Source: an uncultured bacterium
GTDB lineage: Bacteria > Bacillota > Clostridia > UBA1381
Reading direction: 5' to 3'
DNA length: 64,000 bases
Assembly: GCA_905215805.1 (NCBI GenBank)
Contig: CAJMRL010000005.1
Location: 1-64,000 of the forward strand
Shown here: piece by piece, positions 34,586 through 42,857 of the stretch
Numbering within the stretch: position 1 is the first letter of the stretch
How the letters are laid out: each line of letters begins with the position of its first letter
Notes under the pieces: generated by a model
What the model was told of the DNA's origin: nothing
Databases searched by the model: none
What the model saw: only the letters and a program-made list of their open reading frames with translations
Translations under genes and position numbers: made by a program

Positions 34586-34855
34586 ATGCAGCATATACTT
34601 GATTTTGAATTTGACGGAAATAAATATGTTTCAAGACCGTTTGACTTTGAGGCTATGTGTATAGTCAACGATGCGCATAATTCCATGAAGCAGCGCGGCC
34701 CGCTCAATATCTGCCGCAACGCGGTGGATTATATGTTCGAGGGAACGGACGCCACTCAGGATGTGATAGACGGTCTTGATGTGTCCGTTCGAACGAAGCT
34801 TTGCTTAAAGGTATGGGAGTTTTACTGCGAGGCTGTGCCGGAAAAAAACGCGTAA
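34586..34855 (+). CDS. Tail assembly chaperone (gpG-like)
   Basis: This 89-residue protein (QHILDFEFDGNKYVSRPFDFEAMCIVNDAHNSMKQRG) lies between major tail and tape measure, the slot of lambda G. It is the short product of a pair in which a minority of ribosomes shift frame near the stop (see 34843-34849) to add a second domain. Chaperones of this type bind the tape measure and recruit tail tube subunits. GAGGTGG precedes the ATG. Confidence 0.85.
   Translation: MQHILDFEFDGNKYVSRPFDFEAMCIVNDAHNSMKQRGPLNICRNAVDYMFEGTDATQDVIDGLDVSVRTKLCLKVWEFYCEAVPEKNA
34843..34849 (+). promoter_or_regulatory. Programmed -1 frameshift site A AAA AAC (gpG/gpGT)
   Basis: The zero-frame codons GAA AAA AAC contain the canonical slippery heptamer A AAA AAC, two codons before the gpG stop. 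Slipping back one base leads straight into the downstream frame ending at 35046. Position, phase and gene order match the known G/GT arrangement in siphoviruses. Confidence 0.88.
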
Positions 34856-35046
34856 AGCCGGGTGAGAGCGGCGGTTCTCTTAGAGATATTTATGTATCTC
34901 TTTTTGAGAGCCGCGGCACAATGCCCGGTGAGGTGGCAAAGCAAAGCCCGTTTATTCTTTTTAAAATGCTTGACGATTTGAGTAGTCAAAATGAGGATTA
35001 CGGAGAAAATATGAGCGAACATGAAAAAATGTTTTACGGATTATAG
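34849..35046 (+). CDS. Tail assembly chaperone frameshift extension (gpT part of gpGT)
   Basis: Read after the -1 shift, this adds about 65 residues (RVKPGESGGSLRDIYVSLFESRGTM, then PFILFKMLDDLSSQNED) to the gpG product. The segment has no sensible start of its own with a ribosome binding site; the ATG in this frame at 34813 lies inside gpG. It is best described as the C-terminal domain of the rarer long chaperone, which in lambda binds tail tube protein. Confidence 0.82.
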   Translation, partial: RVKPGESGGSLRDIYVSLFESRGTMPGEVAKQSPFILFKMLDDLSSQNEDYGENMSEHEKMFYGL

Positions 35047-35069
35047 TATACGGAAAGGAGATGGGATAT

Positions 35070-37289
35070 ATGGCGGCTGCCGGAATTACGGTTACGATTG
35101 ATGGTGATGCATCGGGACTGGTCAGCGCTGCGGCTGAGGCTTCAGCCGCATTAAACGAGCTTTCATCTCTCGGTTCAAGCCTTGGCTCGGAGGCGCTTTC
35201 TATCACAATAGAGGCGACCGACAATGCAACTCCGGCGATAGAGTCGGCTTCAGCGGCATTGTCGGCTATGCCGGCTGACCACAATACGGTTTTAAACGCT
35301 CAGGACAATGTTACAATGCAGGCGATGGCGGCTGCGGCGGCGGTGAATGCGGTGCCTTTGTCTCATAATACGGATTTAAATGCAGTTGATAATGCTTCCG
35401 CAACAGCCGCGTCGGTTGCAGCGGCGATCGAGTCGATTCCCTCTTCAAAAACTGTGACTATTAATATAGTCACAAATGGCTCGGTGCCGAAAATCGCAAA
35501 AGGCACGCGTGATTTTGAGGGCGGACTTGCGATGGTAAACGACCAGACCGGCATAGCCGATCCAAGGGAGCTTATAGTTCATGACGGGATGGCGTATATG
35601 TATGAGGGGCGAAATGTAATAGCTCCTATTCCGCGTCATGCAAGAGTATATACCGCATCACAGACAAAGGCGATAATGTCGGGGCTTGGTATACCGCATT
35701 TTGCGGGCGGGTATTATCCGCCGGAATTTCAGTTTCTTATAGGGGAAGATATACGTGAGATAGTCCAAAGGCTATACGATGAGGAATACAGTACATGGAT
35801 GTACGGCAATGATCATATGTTTATGAACGGAGGTCAGGTTGTACTTGCGCTTGAAAATACAGATTTTACAGGTTTGTCCGAAACAGAGAAGGAGAGCTTA
35901 ATAAGAGAAAAGCTCGACCAGAAAAAGAAGGAGCTTGAAGGCAGTTTTGCAAACAGATGGGGACTCAACTTTGAAACGGAAGCAAGCTATTACAATCCTA
36001 CAGATGCGGCAATTGACCGCATGAATCTCAGTTCGGAGCTTATTGCGAATCAGGAAGAGCTTCTGGAAGGATATATCGACCTTGCCGAGCAGGAAAAATC
36101 CTACGGAGATGTGCTTTCGCATACGTCTACATTGATAGACACAAGGCTTGAAAGGGTAAACGCATTAAATCAGGCAAACGCCGAAATGCGCAATGAAATG
36201 GAATATTTGCAGAATTCGAGCGGATATGAGGGCATACAGTCATGGACGGACGAATTGGGCAATGCGACCGAGGAATATTATGCGTTTTTGAATTCCCTTT
36301 CCACACAGGAGGAGCAGGACAAAGCGGAGTCATATTTCAATGATATACAGAAATATCAGCAGAAAATCATTGCAAATACCGAGGAAATCCGGGACTTGAC
36401 AAATGATATATCCTCAATGCGGCTGGAACTAAACAGCCAAAAATTTAAGCTTTGGGAGCGCGATTTTGAGAACTGGACACAAATGCACGAGGTATACGGC
36501 GACTGGGAGGACGTCGGAGATAGCCTTTCACAGTCGTATGCAAGAGCGATAGAGCGGCAAAGAGAATTCTTTGAAGCAGGGATTATAGGCTGGCAGGATT
36601 ATCATGATAATGTTTTCGAATACTCGCTTGAGATGTATAAAGCGGCGTCTGATGAATATGACGAGATGCTCGCGGAGCAGTCGGAATACATCAATAAAAT
36701 GCAGGAGGAATTCTCTAAGCAGGAGGAGGAGCTGCGCACGAGCTGGGATGTCGAGGACAGGGGCGCTGATCTTGACGAGGTAAACAGGCTTTTGGCTATA
36801 TATGATAACTCCGTCACCGATACGGGAAGACAGAAGTACAAGGATCTTCTTGAACAGAAAAAGCAGCTTGAGCGTGAGGAAAAGCTTTATCAGCTTCAGG
36901 TAAGGAATAATGCGGTGCTTGAACAGCTGCGAACCGAGTATGACGTTATGGAGGAGAATAAGAAAGCAGCGCTTTCGGGACTCAGAATGACGGGTGATGA
37001 CATAGCGTCGTCAAACGCGTATATCTCTGATACCGCAGACGATATCCGCTCTCTTGCGGCGGCGATAGGCGTACAGTACAGCGCGGCGGCGGATTCTACG
37101 CTTAATACATTGGAGGATATTTATCAGCTGTTGAGCAGCATAAAGAATGTTTTGGGAATACGCGCAGGCAACTCACAGACCTATAACGACAGCAGGACGA
37201 TAAATGTTTCATCGGGACTCAGTGAGAATTCCGTAAGAGCGATAATAAACGGTACTGTGCTTTCGGGATTGGCGGATTTTATTTATTAA
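35070..37289 (+). CDS. Tape measure protein
   Basis: This 739-residue protein sets tail length. The start is the ATG at 35070, 11 bases behind AAGGAG; the ATG at 35061 touches that site. Residues 1-120 hold Ala/Ser-rich repeats with the DNATPAIESA / DNASATAASV pattern. Residues 130-230 have the frequent clostridial segment GTRDFEGGLAMVNDQTG...ELIVHDG...ARVYTASQT. Residues 270-640 are long coiled coil. No transmembrane segment is obvious. By the usual rule of about 0.15 nm per residue, the tail would be roughly 110 nm, normal for a siphovirus. Confidence 0.88.
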   Translation: MAAAGITVTIDGDASGLVSAAAEASAALNELSSLGSSLGSEALSITIEATDNATPAIESASAALSAMPADHNTVLNAQDNVTMQAMAAAAAVNAVPLSHNTDLNAVDNASATAASVAAAIESIPSSKTVTINIVTNGSVPKIAKGTRDFEGGLAMVNDQTGIADPRELIVHDGMAYMYEGRNVIAPIPRHARVYTASQTKAIMSGLGIPHFAGGYYPPEFQFLIGEDIREIVQRLYDEEYSTWMYGNDHMFMNGGQVVLALENTDFTGLSETEKESLIREKLDQKKKELEGSFANRWGLNFETEASYYNPTDAAIDRMNLSSELIANQEELLEGYIDLAEQEKSYGDVLSHTSTLIDTRLERVNALNQANAEMRNEMEYLQNSSGYEGIQSWTDELGNATEEYYAFLNSLSTQEEQDKAESYFNDIQKYQQKIIANTEEIRDLTNDISSMRLELNSQKFKLWERDFENWTQMHEVYGDWEDVGDSLSQSYARAIERQREFFEAGIIGWQDYHDNVFEYSLEMYKAASDEYDEMLAEQSEYINKMQEEFSKQEEELRTSWDVEDRGADLDEVNRLLAIYDNSVTDTGRQKYKDLLEQKKQLEREEKLYQLQVRNNAVLEQLRTEYDVMEENKKAALSGLRMTGDDIASSNAYISDTADDIRSLAAAIGVQYSAAADSTLNTLEDIYQLLSSIKNVLGIRAGNSQTYNDSRTINVSSGLSENSVRAIINGTVLSGLADFIY

Positions 37290-37347
37290 AACGGGGGCGG
37301 TAATTATCAGGATAGGATTTAGTTTTAAAGGGATACATACCTCCGAG

Positions 37348-38175
37348 ATGGGAGTGAGCGCGGCTACAAAGTCAAGGCAGATGCTTCCGGCGGTGCGCAC
37401 CTCGTATGTGGACGTGCCGCTTCGTGACGGAAATATAGATTTTACGGACGCTAACGAATACAGTCGTGCATTTTATGAAAAGCGTACGTTTACAATGAAC
37501 CTGCTTATAAAGGCGGAGGATATAATAGAGCTGCAAAATAAGATATCCGATACGGCACGCTGGCTTTCGGGACGCGGCGAGCTGATATTTGACGATATGC
37601 CGCTTGCGATATGGGACGCTTCGGCGGTGAACGGGATAGACTTCGCTCCGGAGCTTTCCGGAACGAGGGCGATAATAACGGTGAATTTTGAAACAGAGCC
37701 GTTTGCAAGAGGAGCGGTAGATGTTGCGAGGGGCGTGCTTTTAGGCGATGATATACTTCTCGGTTCAAGAGTTCCTATTGGACTTGATGAAAAGATGACA
37801 CAGAGTTTTACCGGAGCAAACGGCAGCCTTGTCTTTGTTAATGCCGGAACGGCTTATGCGCGTCCGGTCATAACCATATCGGGAAACAGGCAGATAGGAT
37901 ATTCTACTATTTCATGCGGAGGAAAATCGCTCATTATTCAGGGTATAACCGACAGCAGGGCGGTGGTAGATATGGAGAATTTCAAGCTGCTTGCGGGAAC
38001 GGAAGAAACGGATAAAACGGGGATACTCGGCGGCAGCTTTTTTGAGCTTGCACCCGGGGAGAATACGCTTGAGTTTGCTATGCAGAATTCAACGACCTAT
38101 ACCGTTTCGGTCTCGTATGTGCCGCGATTTGTCTATAACGCCGATTACAGCATAGGAGGGGACGCGGATGCTTGA
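37348..38175 (+). CDS. Distal tail protein (Dit, siphovirus tail component)
   Basis: This protein of at least 275 residues would form the hub at the tail tip. The family's N-terminal motif (IGFSFKGIHTSEMGV) starts before the first ATG: it is read in frame from about 37306, where no ATG, GTG or TTG exists. A GGGGGCGG lies 5 bases before an ATC (37306), so initiation from a non-standard codon, or loss of the start, is likely. From the ATG at 37348 (MGVSAATKSRQML) the product would miss about 14 conserved residues. It overlaps the next gene by 8 bases. Confidence 0.82.
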   Translation: MGVSAATKSRQMLPAVRTSYVDVPLRDGNIDFTDANEYSRAFYEKRTFTMNLLIKAEDIIELQNKISDTARWLSGRGELIFDDMPLAIWDASAVNGIDFAPELSGTRAIITVNFETEPFARGAVDVARGVLLGDDILLGSRVPIGLDEKMTQSFTGANGSLVFVNAGTAYARPVITISGNRQIGYSTISCGGKSLIIQGITDSRAVVDMENFKLLAGTEETDKTGILGGSFFELAPGENTLEFAMQNSTTYTVSVSYVPRFVYNADYSIGGDADA

Positions 38176-39442
38176 TCTTTATGATGCGGAGGTAAGGATA
38201 GACAATCAAAGCAATTCAGATGTATATCAAAGGCATTTGGGCATGCTTGCTGATGCGGCGGACGTTAAGGTATCAAGGGAGATAAACGGAGATTATACGC
38301 TTGATTTCAAATACCCGTCAGGTACGGAATTGTTTGAAAGGATAGCGGTGAACTGTATAGTAAAATGCGAGGGACAGCTGTTCCGTATCATGAGGATATC
38401 GTATGAATCGGCACAGATGGCACAGATCTCATGCCTGCATGTATTCAACTGCGACGCAAAGCGATTCCATGTCCCCAATATCGGCTCAACGGATACAAGT
38501 GATACGATAGGAGTAAGCCCGTACAGCGTGATAAACTCAGCATTTGAAGGTACGCCGTTTACAGTATTGAGCTATGAAAAGGTTCAGCAGCTCGGAATGA
38601 AATGGGTAGGAGCGTCGGACGGGTTCTTGATTGATTTTGAATCGGTTGACAAGACAACCCCGTATGATGTTATGATGCAGGTCATAGAGAATTGCGGACG
38701 CGGTGAAATTTATGTAAACAATACTGAGATTGCGCTGGTGGAAAGGCTCGGAACAGACAGGGATATATGTATAAATCCCGCTAAGAATATGCGCAGGGTG
38801 ACGGTGGATATTGATAATTCCGATATGGTGACAAGACTTTATCCGTATGGAAAAGACGACATGACGATCGCTTCAGCCGACAAGAACACGGATAAGACGG
38901 TGTATATAGACAGCCCGGAAATAAAGGAGATACCCGCCGGAGGACGCAGGTTCTATATTGAAGGCTGCCGGGATTACAGCGATTATTACGACCCCGATAA
39001 GCTTTATGAGCGCGCGTTATGGGAATTCGATGAGGAGAATCCCGACAGGATAGATGTACCGTCGGTCAATATAACCGGTGAGATAGCGGATTTGTCGAGG
39101 ATTTATCCCGGAGAGCAGAGGCTTGAGCTGGGGGACAGGGTGAATGTTATGTATAACGGCAAGCTTTATTATGAGCGGATAATATCTATAAGCCGTCATC
39201 CGTTTGAAGCTGAACCGGATACGGTATCTATCGGCAGAGTAAAGAAGGATATGTTCTTCTATCTCAATCAGATAGGCGCGCTTGCCAAGCGGTATGCGAA
39301 TATAAGCACCAGCTCCGGTAAGATATACGGCGCAAAAATATCCGGAAGCATATTAAAGCTCGGTGCGGGAGATATATTCGCGAAGAGCGATGGACTGTAC
39401 TATAACGGAAAAAAGCTTAAATTCGAGGAGGGACAGGAATGA
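38168..39442 (+). CDS. Tail-associated protein (Tal / prophage endopeptidase tail type)
   Basis: This 424-residue protein begins with the typical minor structural protein N-terminus (LYDAEVRIDNQSN..., HLGMLADAADVKVSREINGDYTLDFKYP) and continues with GQLFRIMRISYESAQMAQISCLHVF. The C-terminal part contains the Tal-like PGEQRLELGDRVNVMYNG. It probably builds the tail tip below Dit. No separate lysozyme or peptidase domain is visible behind residue 400, so a long fibre or wall-degrading part is absent. Confidence 0.83.
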   Translation: MLDLYDAEVRIDNQSNSDVYQRHLGMLADAADVKVSREINGDYTLDFKYPSGTELFERIAVNCIVKCEGQLFRIMRISYESAQMAQISCLHVFNCDAKRFHVPNIGSTDTSDTIGVSPYSVINSAFEGTPFTVLSYEKVQQLGMKWVGASDGFLIDFESVDKTTPYDVMMQVIENCGRGEIYVNNTEIALVERLGTDRDICINPAKNMRRVTVDIDNSDMVTRLYPYGKDDMTIASADKNTDKTVYIDSPEIKEIPAGGRRFYIEGCRDYSDYYDPDKLYERALWEFDEENPDRIDVPSVNITGEIADLSRIYPGEQRLELGDRVNVMYNGKLYYERIISISRHPFEAEPDTVSIGRVKKDMFFYLNQIGALAKRYANISTSSGKIYGAKISGSILKLGAGDIFAKSDGLYYNGKKLKFEEGQE

Positions 39443-40434
39443 ATTTAGATGAAAATTACAGCGCGGCGACAAAGCTGAGTGCATGGTGGAAGCAGGTCAA
39501 GAATAATTTTTCGGCGATAAAGACGGAAATTTTAAATATTGATACAGAGCTTGACCAAAAGGTCAATAAGACGGACTATGCAAGTACGACCAATGCCGGA
39601 GTAATAAAGCTTGCGGCGTCGGGAGGAGGTACGAATAACAGCGGGCTTGTCGTGTTTGAGGACGGCTCTGCGGCTGTGAACGTGCGTCCCGACAGAGGGA
39701 TAAAGCGTGACGGAGCGGGGCAGATAGGTATAAACGCCGCAACACAGGCGGAGGTCAATGACGGAACGGACGAATACAAGCCCATCACTCCGAAAACGCT
39801 TAAGGCGGTGATGGATACGCTTCCGGAGTTTGAGGCTACGGGATTTGAGGAATTTGGAAAAGAGTACAAGGGCGGAAGCATGAGGTATTTATATAATACT
39901 TTAAGCTATGAGCCTGAGACGGACCATCTCTATATATACAACGACAAGCTTGCGGATTCCTCACTGCAGCCTGACGGCACTGTCGGCACAGAGGTAGGAT
40001 GGGTGGAGCTGGCATTTAAGCATGATGTTACGGCAGTGGCGGAGGATGTGGCGCCGTTGAAGAAAATGAGCAGCTATAGTGCGACGCCGGTGCAGATTGG
40101 GACTTGGGCGGACGGTACGCCGATAATAAGATTATATGTGAATATTTCTGATGTAAAAAATAGCGAATATATGTATATATCAAGCACAAATTCGGAAATG
40201 GCTTTCAGCATAGATGATTATTTGGTGGATTTTAATATGGGCAACGAAGATTATAAGGTTCTTAGCGTAAGTCTTGTATGCAGCGATGATATGGATAATT
40301 GGTGCTTTATGCCAATATATATGAAAGGTAAATCTGCTTATTTTTCCAACAGCAGTCGTCCGGAATGTCACGGACAGGTTGAAGATTTCGGCGGACGAAT
40401 TATTGGATATATCGATGTTGTAAAAATATCATAA
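39439..40434 (+). CDS. Tail fibre / receptor-binding-like protein
   Basis: This 331-residue protein has an N-terminal helical part (residues 1-40), then the fibre motif ASTTNAGVIKLAASGGGTNNSGLVVFEDGSAAV and the common tail-fibre segment NAATQAEVNDGTDEYKPITPKTLKAVMDTL. The last ~150 residues (YSATPVQIGTWADGTPIIRLYVNISDV) look like a distinct tip domain of unknown type. Its start overlaps the Tal stop (ATGA). It is short for a fibre, but likely to carry host recognition. Confidence 0.75.
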   Translation: MNLDENYSAATKLSAWWKQVKNNFSAIKTEILNIDTELDQKVNKTDYASTTNAGVIKLAASGGGTNNSGLVVFEDGSAAVNVRPDRGIKRDGAGQIGINAATQAEVNDGTDEYKPITPKTLKAVMDTLPEFEATGFEEFGKEYKGGSMRYLYNTLSYEPETDHLYIYNDKLADSSLQPDGTVGTEVGWVELAFKHDVTAVAEDVAPLKKMSSYSATPVQIGTWADGTPIIRLYVNISDVKNSEYMYISSTNSEMAFSIDDYLVDFNMGNEDYKVLSVSLVCSDDMDNWCFMPIYMKGKSAYFSNSSRPECHGQVEDFGGRIIGYIDVVKIS

Positions 40435-40446
40435 CGGAGGAATTTT

Positions 40447-40791
40447 ATGACTTTGTATGAAATATTATTATTATTGGGAATACCGAGTATATGTGTGCTG
40501 CTGTGGACGTATCTGTTCAGGAGGGTGAAGGAGAACGACGCCCAGTCAAAAGCAACAAAAAAGGGTATACAGGCGTTATTAAGGGCGCAGATGATAAGCG
40601 AATTCAATAAAGCTAAGGATAAGGGGTATGCACAGATTTATGCTAAAGATAATTTTGAGAATATGTGGCAGAATTATCACGCCTTGGGCTTGAATGGAGT
40701 TATGGATGGTATACGCGAACGTTATATGCAGCTGCCCAACAGGCGGGAAGACAGAATAGAAGTACATGATTTGGAGGAGGAAGGGAAATGA
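40447..40791 (+). CDS. Phage membrane protein upstream of holin
   Basis: This 114-residue protein has one N-terminal membrane helix (YEILLLLGIPSICVLLWTYLF) and a helical tail with KKGIQALLRAQMISEFNKAKDKGYAQIYAKDNFENMWQNYHALGLNGVMDG. That pattern (ALLR, DKGY, YHALG) recurs in a small protein family beside holin genes of clostridial phages, whose function is not known to me. It may modulate lysis. GGAGG precedes the ATG and the stop overlaps the holin start. Confidence 0.7.
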   Translation: MTLYEILLLLGIPSICVLLWTYLFRRVKENDAQSKATKKGIQALLRAQMISEFNKAKDKGYAQIYAKDNFENMWQNYHALGLNGVMDGIRERYMQLPNRREDRIEVHDLEEEGK

Positions 40792-41039
40792 AGATATCTT
40801 CGGGGACTATAGCGAGAACTGTTGTATTGATCTTGGCGCTGGTCAATCAGGTATTGTCGGTATTGGGATATAAGATAATACCAATAGAGGACGGACAGAT
40901 AAACGATTTTGTTACAATTGCATTTACGATAGGCTCGGCATTAGCGGCATGGTGGAAGAACAACAGCTTTACCGAGGCCGCTATCGAAGGCGATAAATAT
41001 AAGGATATTGTAAAGGAGCAGCAAAATGAACATAATTGA
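40788..41039 (+). CDS. Phage holin (SPP1/LLH type)
   Basis: This 83-residue protein has two hydrophobic segments (GTIARTVVLILALVNQVLSVLGY and FVTIAFTIGSALAAWWKNNS) and a charged C-terminus. IARTVVLILALVNQ and AAWWKNNSFTEAA are typical of the SPP1 holin family. It would form membrane lesions that time lysis. It overlaps both neighbours. Confidence 0.9.
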   Translation: MKISSGTIARTVVLILALVNQVLSVLGYKIIPIEDGQINDFVTIAFTIGSALAAWWKNNSFTEAAIEGDKYKDIVKEQQNEHN

Positions 41040-41772
41040 AACGGAATGGGACTGGAACGGAGGACTTTCTAATCGCAGCCGAACAGATTACATAGCGCTT
41101 CATCATGCGGAGTGCACGCGCTGTACGGCGGCGCAAGTAGATGAATGGCACAAGGCTAACGGCTGGAGCGGGATAGGGTATCATTTTTTCGTGCGAAAGG
41201 ACGGTACTATTTACCGCGGCAGACCGATCTGGGCTATGGGAGCGCATGTATTGGGGAAAAATGATCGTGCGATAGGGATATGCGCCGAGGGTGCGTATAT
41301 GACCGAAACAATGCCCGAAGCACAGAAAACAGCTATAGCGGAGCTGTTGGATTATTTAAAGACAAATTTTTATCCGGACGCGGAAATTGTCGGGCATGGC
41401 GAGATAGGCGAAAGCGATTGTCCGGGAAAAAATTTTCCGCTTGATGAATTGAAAAATTATAAAGATATCTTAAACAGCAGGGAGGAGTTATCATTGACAC
41501 AGTATGAGGAATTAAAAGAGCTTATAAAAGGCTTGCAGACGCAGATAGGCGCGGCGGTGAATATTGCTGATATTGCGGCGGAGGGTGTTGCGCAGATAAA
41601 GCATAAGATGATCTACAACTATATTGATGATAATATGCCGGAGTGGGCGCGTGAGGGCGTGCAGTGGTGCGTGGACAGGGGGATTGTTAAAGGAGACGAT
41701 AACGGACTTAACCTTGACGATAAGGATCTGAGATGGTGTACAATGCTTATGAGAGCAGTTGAGGCTAAATAA
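41026..41772 (+). CDS. N-acetylmuramoyl-L-alanine amidase (endolysin)
   Basis: This 248-residue Amidase_2/PGRP-type lysin has an N-terminal catalytic domain of about 145 residues with zinc ligands His in IALHHAECTRC and His in VGHGEIGESDCPGKNFP, and the typical YHFFVRKDGTIYRGRPIWAMGAH. The C-terminal ~80 residues contain a helical linker and MPEWAREGVQWCVDRGIVKGDDNGLNL, which resembles a single SLH-like or wall-binding module and may attach it to the same cell-wall polymer used by the host's SLH proteins. It is the last gene of the phage operon. Confidence 0.9.
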   Translation: MNIIETEWDWNGGLSNRSRTDYIALHHAECTRCTAAQVDEWHKANGWSGIGYHFFVRKDGTIYRGRPIWAMGAHVLGKNDRAIGICAEGAYMTETMPEAQKTAIAELLDYLKTNFYPDAEIVGHGEIGESDCPGKNFPLDELKNYKDILNSREELSLTQYEELKELIKGLQTQIGAAVNIADIAAEGVAQIKHKMIYNYIDDNMPEWAREGVQWCVDRGIVKGDDNGLNLDDKDLRWCTMLMRAVEAK

Positions 41773-41817
41773 GGGTTTAAGATAAATTCAGCCGTTTTTT
41801 TACACTTGCCAAAACAA

Positions 41818-41849
41818 TTTCAGAAAAAAATTACAATTTTTTTCTGAAA
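41818..41849 (+). terminator. Terminator-like AT hairpin after the phage operon
   Basis: TTTCAGAAAAAAATT and AATTTTTTTCTGAAA pair across three bases. The stem is AT-rich with an internal U-run, so it is a plausible but weak terminator. Confidence 0.55.
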
Positions 41850-41854
41850 AACAC

Positions 41855-41883
41855 TTGACAAAGCAGGCTTTGTGTTATATAAT
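41855..41883 (+). promoter_or_regulatory. Promoter of rpsF-ssb-rpsR
   Basis: Consensus TTGACA (41855-41860), 17-bp spacer and TATAAT (41878-41883). Confidence 0.9.
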
Positions 41884-41914
41884 AGTATAGCTTGCAAAAA
41901 CGCAGGCATCCTTG

Positions 41915-41955
41915 CCCGGAATCAGGTTTCCGGGACTAAAGTCCATAAGGAGGTG
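41915..41955 (+). promoter_or_regulatory. Candidate S6:S18 leader hairpin upstream of rpsF
   Basis: The leader holds a stem CCCGGAA / TTCCGGG (41915-41934) and a second small stem GGAC / GTCC directly before the AGGAGG. Many bacteria repress rpsF operons by binding S6:S18 to a leader hairpin with a CCG element. Position and composition fit, but I could not compare it to the covariance model. Confidence 0.4.
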
Positions 41956-41962
41956 CAATGAA

Positions 41963-42265
41963 ATGGCTGAAAAAATCATGAACAGCTATGAAACAATTTT
42001 TATCATTGATGCTACTCTCGACGAGGAAAACGTAAAGGCTTTGCAGGATAAGTTCGTAAACCTTATCACAGCAAACGGTACTGTTGAGGCTGTTGACGAG
42101 TGGGGCAAGAGAAGACTTGCTTATGAAATTAATGACAGAACAGAGGGCTATTATGTTCTCGTAAGCTTCAAGGCTGAACCGGATTTCCCGAAGGAGCTTG
42201 ACAGACAGTACAAGATTACCGACGGCATTCTCAGAACTATAATCATCAAAAAGGATGAGGAATAA
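41963..42265 (+). CDS. rpsF: Ribosomal protein S6
   Basis: This 100-residue small-subunit protein pairs with S18 on the platform of the 30S. The sequence NSYETIFIIDATLDEENVKALQDKF and GYYVLVSFKAEPDFPKELDRQYKITDGILRTII is typical. The start is the ATG at 41963, 8 bases behind AGGAGGTG. It is the first gene of the rpsF-ssb-rpsR operon. Confidence 0.97.
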   Translation: MAEKIMNSYETIFIIDATLDEENVKALQDKFVNLITANGTVEAVDEWGKRRLAYEINDRTEGYYVLVSFKAEPDFPKELDRQYKITDGILRTIIIKKDEE

Positions 42266-42296
42266 TCGTTCATAAAGAGAAAGCGGTGAGCGTAGT

Positions 42297-42824
42297 ATGA
42301 ACAAAGTGATTTTAATGGGTCGTTTGACCCGTGATGTAGAAATGCGTCAAACGGCGTCCGGCGTGAACGTAGCGAGATTTTCGATCGCTGTAAACAGACG
42401 TTTCGCAAGGGAAGGAAACCAGCAGGCTGACTTTATAAACTGTGCCGCTTGGAGGCAGACAGGTGAATTTATAGCGAGATATTTCCACAAGGGTTCAATG
42501 ATAGCCGTTGTGGGACAGCTCCAGTCAAGAAGCTGGGAAGGACAGGACGGTAAGAAGCAGTACGCTATGGAAGTAGTAGTTGATGAAGCATATTTTACAG
42601 GCTCAAAGGCTGAAACGAATACAGGCTCATCAGCGATGCCTTACGGAGGCGCTCAGGGCGGCGGCTTTGGCGGAGGATATCCGCAGCAGCAGGCTCCTAA
42701 TAATGCCTTTGGAGGAGGCTTCGGACAGGCTCCAATGCAGAATAACGACGATCCGTTCAGCGGCGGCTTTGACGACGGCGGCTTTTCGGATATAGACGGT
42801 TCAGAGGATGACCTGCCGTTCTGA
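42297..42824 (+). CDS. ssb: Single-stranded DNA-binding protein
   Basis: This 175-residue protein has an OB-fold in residues 1-105 (NKVILMGRLTRDVEMRQTASG, FINCAAWRQTGEFIARYFHKGSMIAVVGQLQSR). A Gly/Gln-rich flexible linker follows, and the conserved acidic tip DDLPF at the end recruits replication and repair partners. It sits between rpsF and rpsR as in most Bacillota. Confidence 0.97.
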   Translation: MNKVILMGRLTRDVEMRQTASGVNVARFSIAVNRRFAREGNQQADFINCAAWRQTGEFIARYFHKGSMIAVVGQLQSRSWEGQDGKKQYAMEVVVDEAYFTGSKAETNTGSSAMPYGGAQGGGFGGGYPQQQAPNNAFGGGFGQAPMQNNDDPFSGGFDDGGFSDIDGSEDDLPF

Positions 42825-42857
42825 CAATGATAAAAATTTGTAAGGAGGAGAATACTC

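Larger units (their letters stand above)
27060..41772. mobile_element. Compact siphovirus-like locus without integrase (prophage remnant, PBSX- or GTA-like)
   Basis: A repressor diverges from one continuous operon: zinc-ribbon protein, TerS, TerL, portal, scaffold, major capsid, connectors, major tail protein, tail chaperones with frameshift, tape measure, Dit, Tal, fibre, holin and amidase. All modules needed for a tailed particle and for lysis seem present and open. No integrase, excisionase, replication, recombination or anti-repressor gene is found, and no att-like duplication or tRNA is visible at the borders (ferredoxin on the left, rpsF on the right). At about 14.7 kb it is far smaller than an autonomous siphophage. 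Confidence 0.85.
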
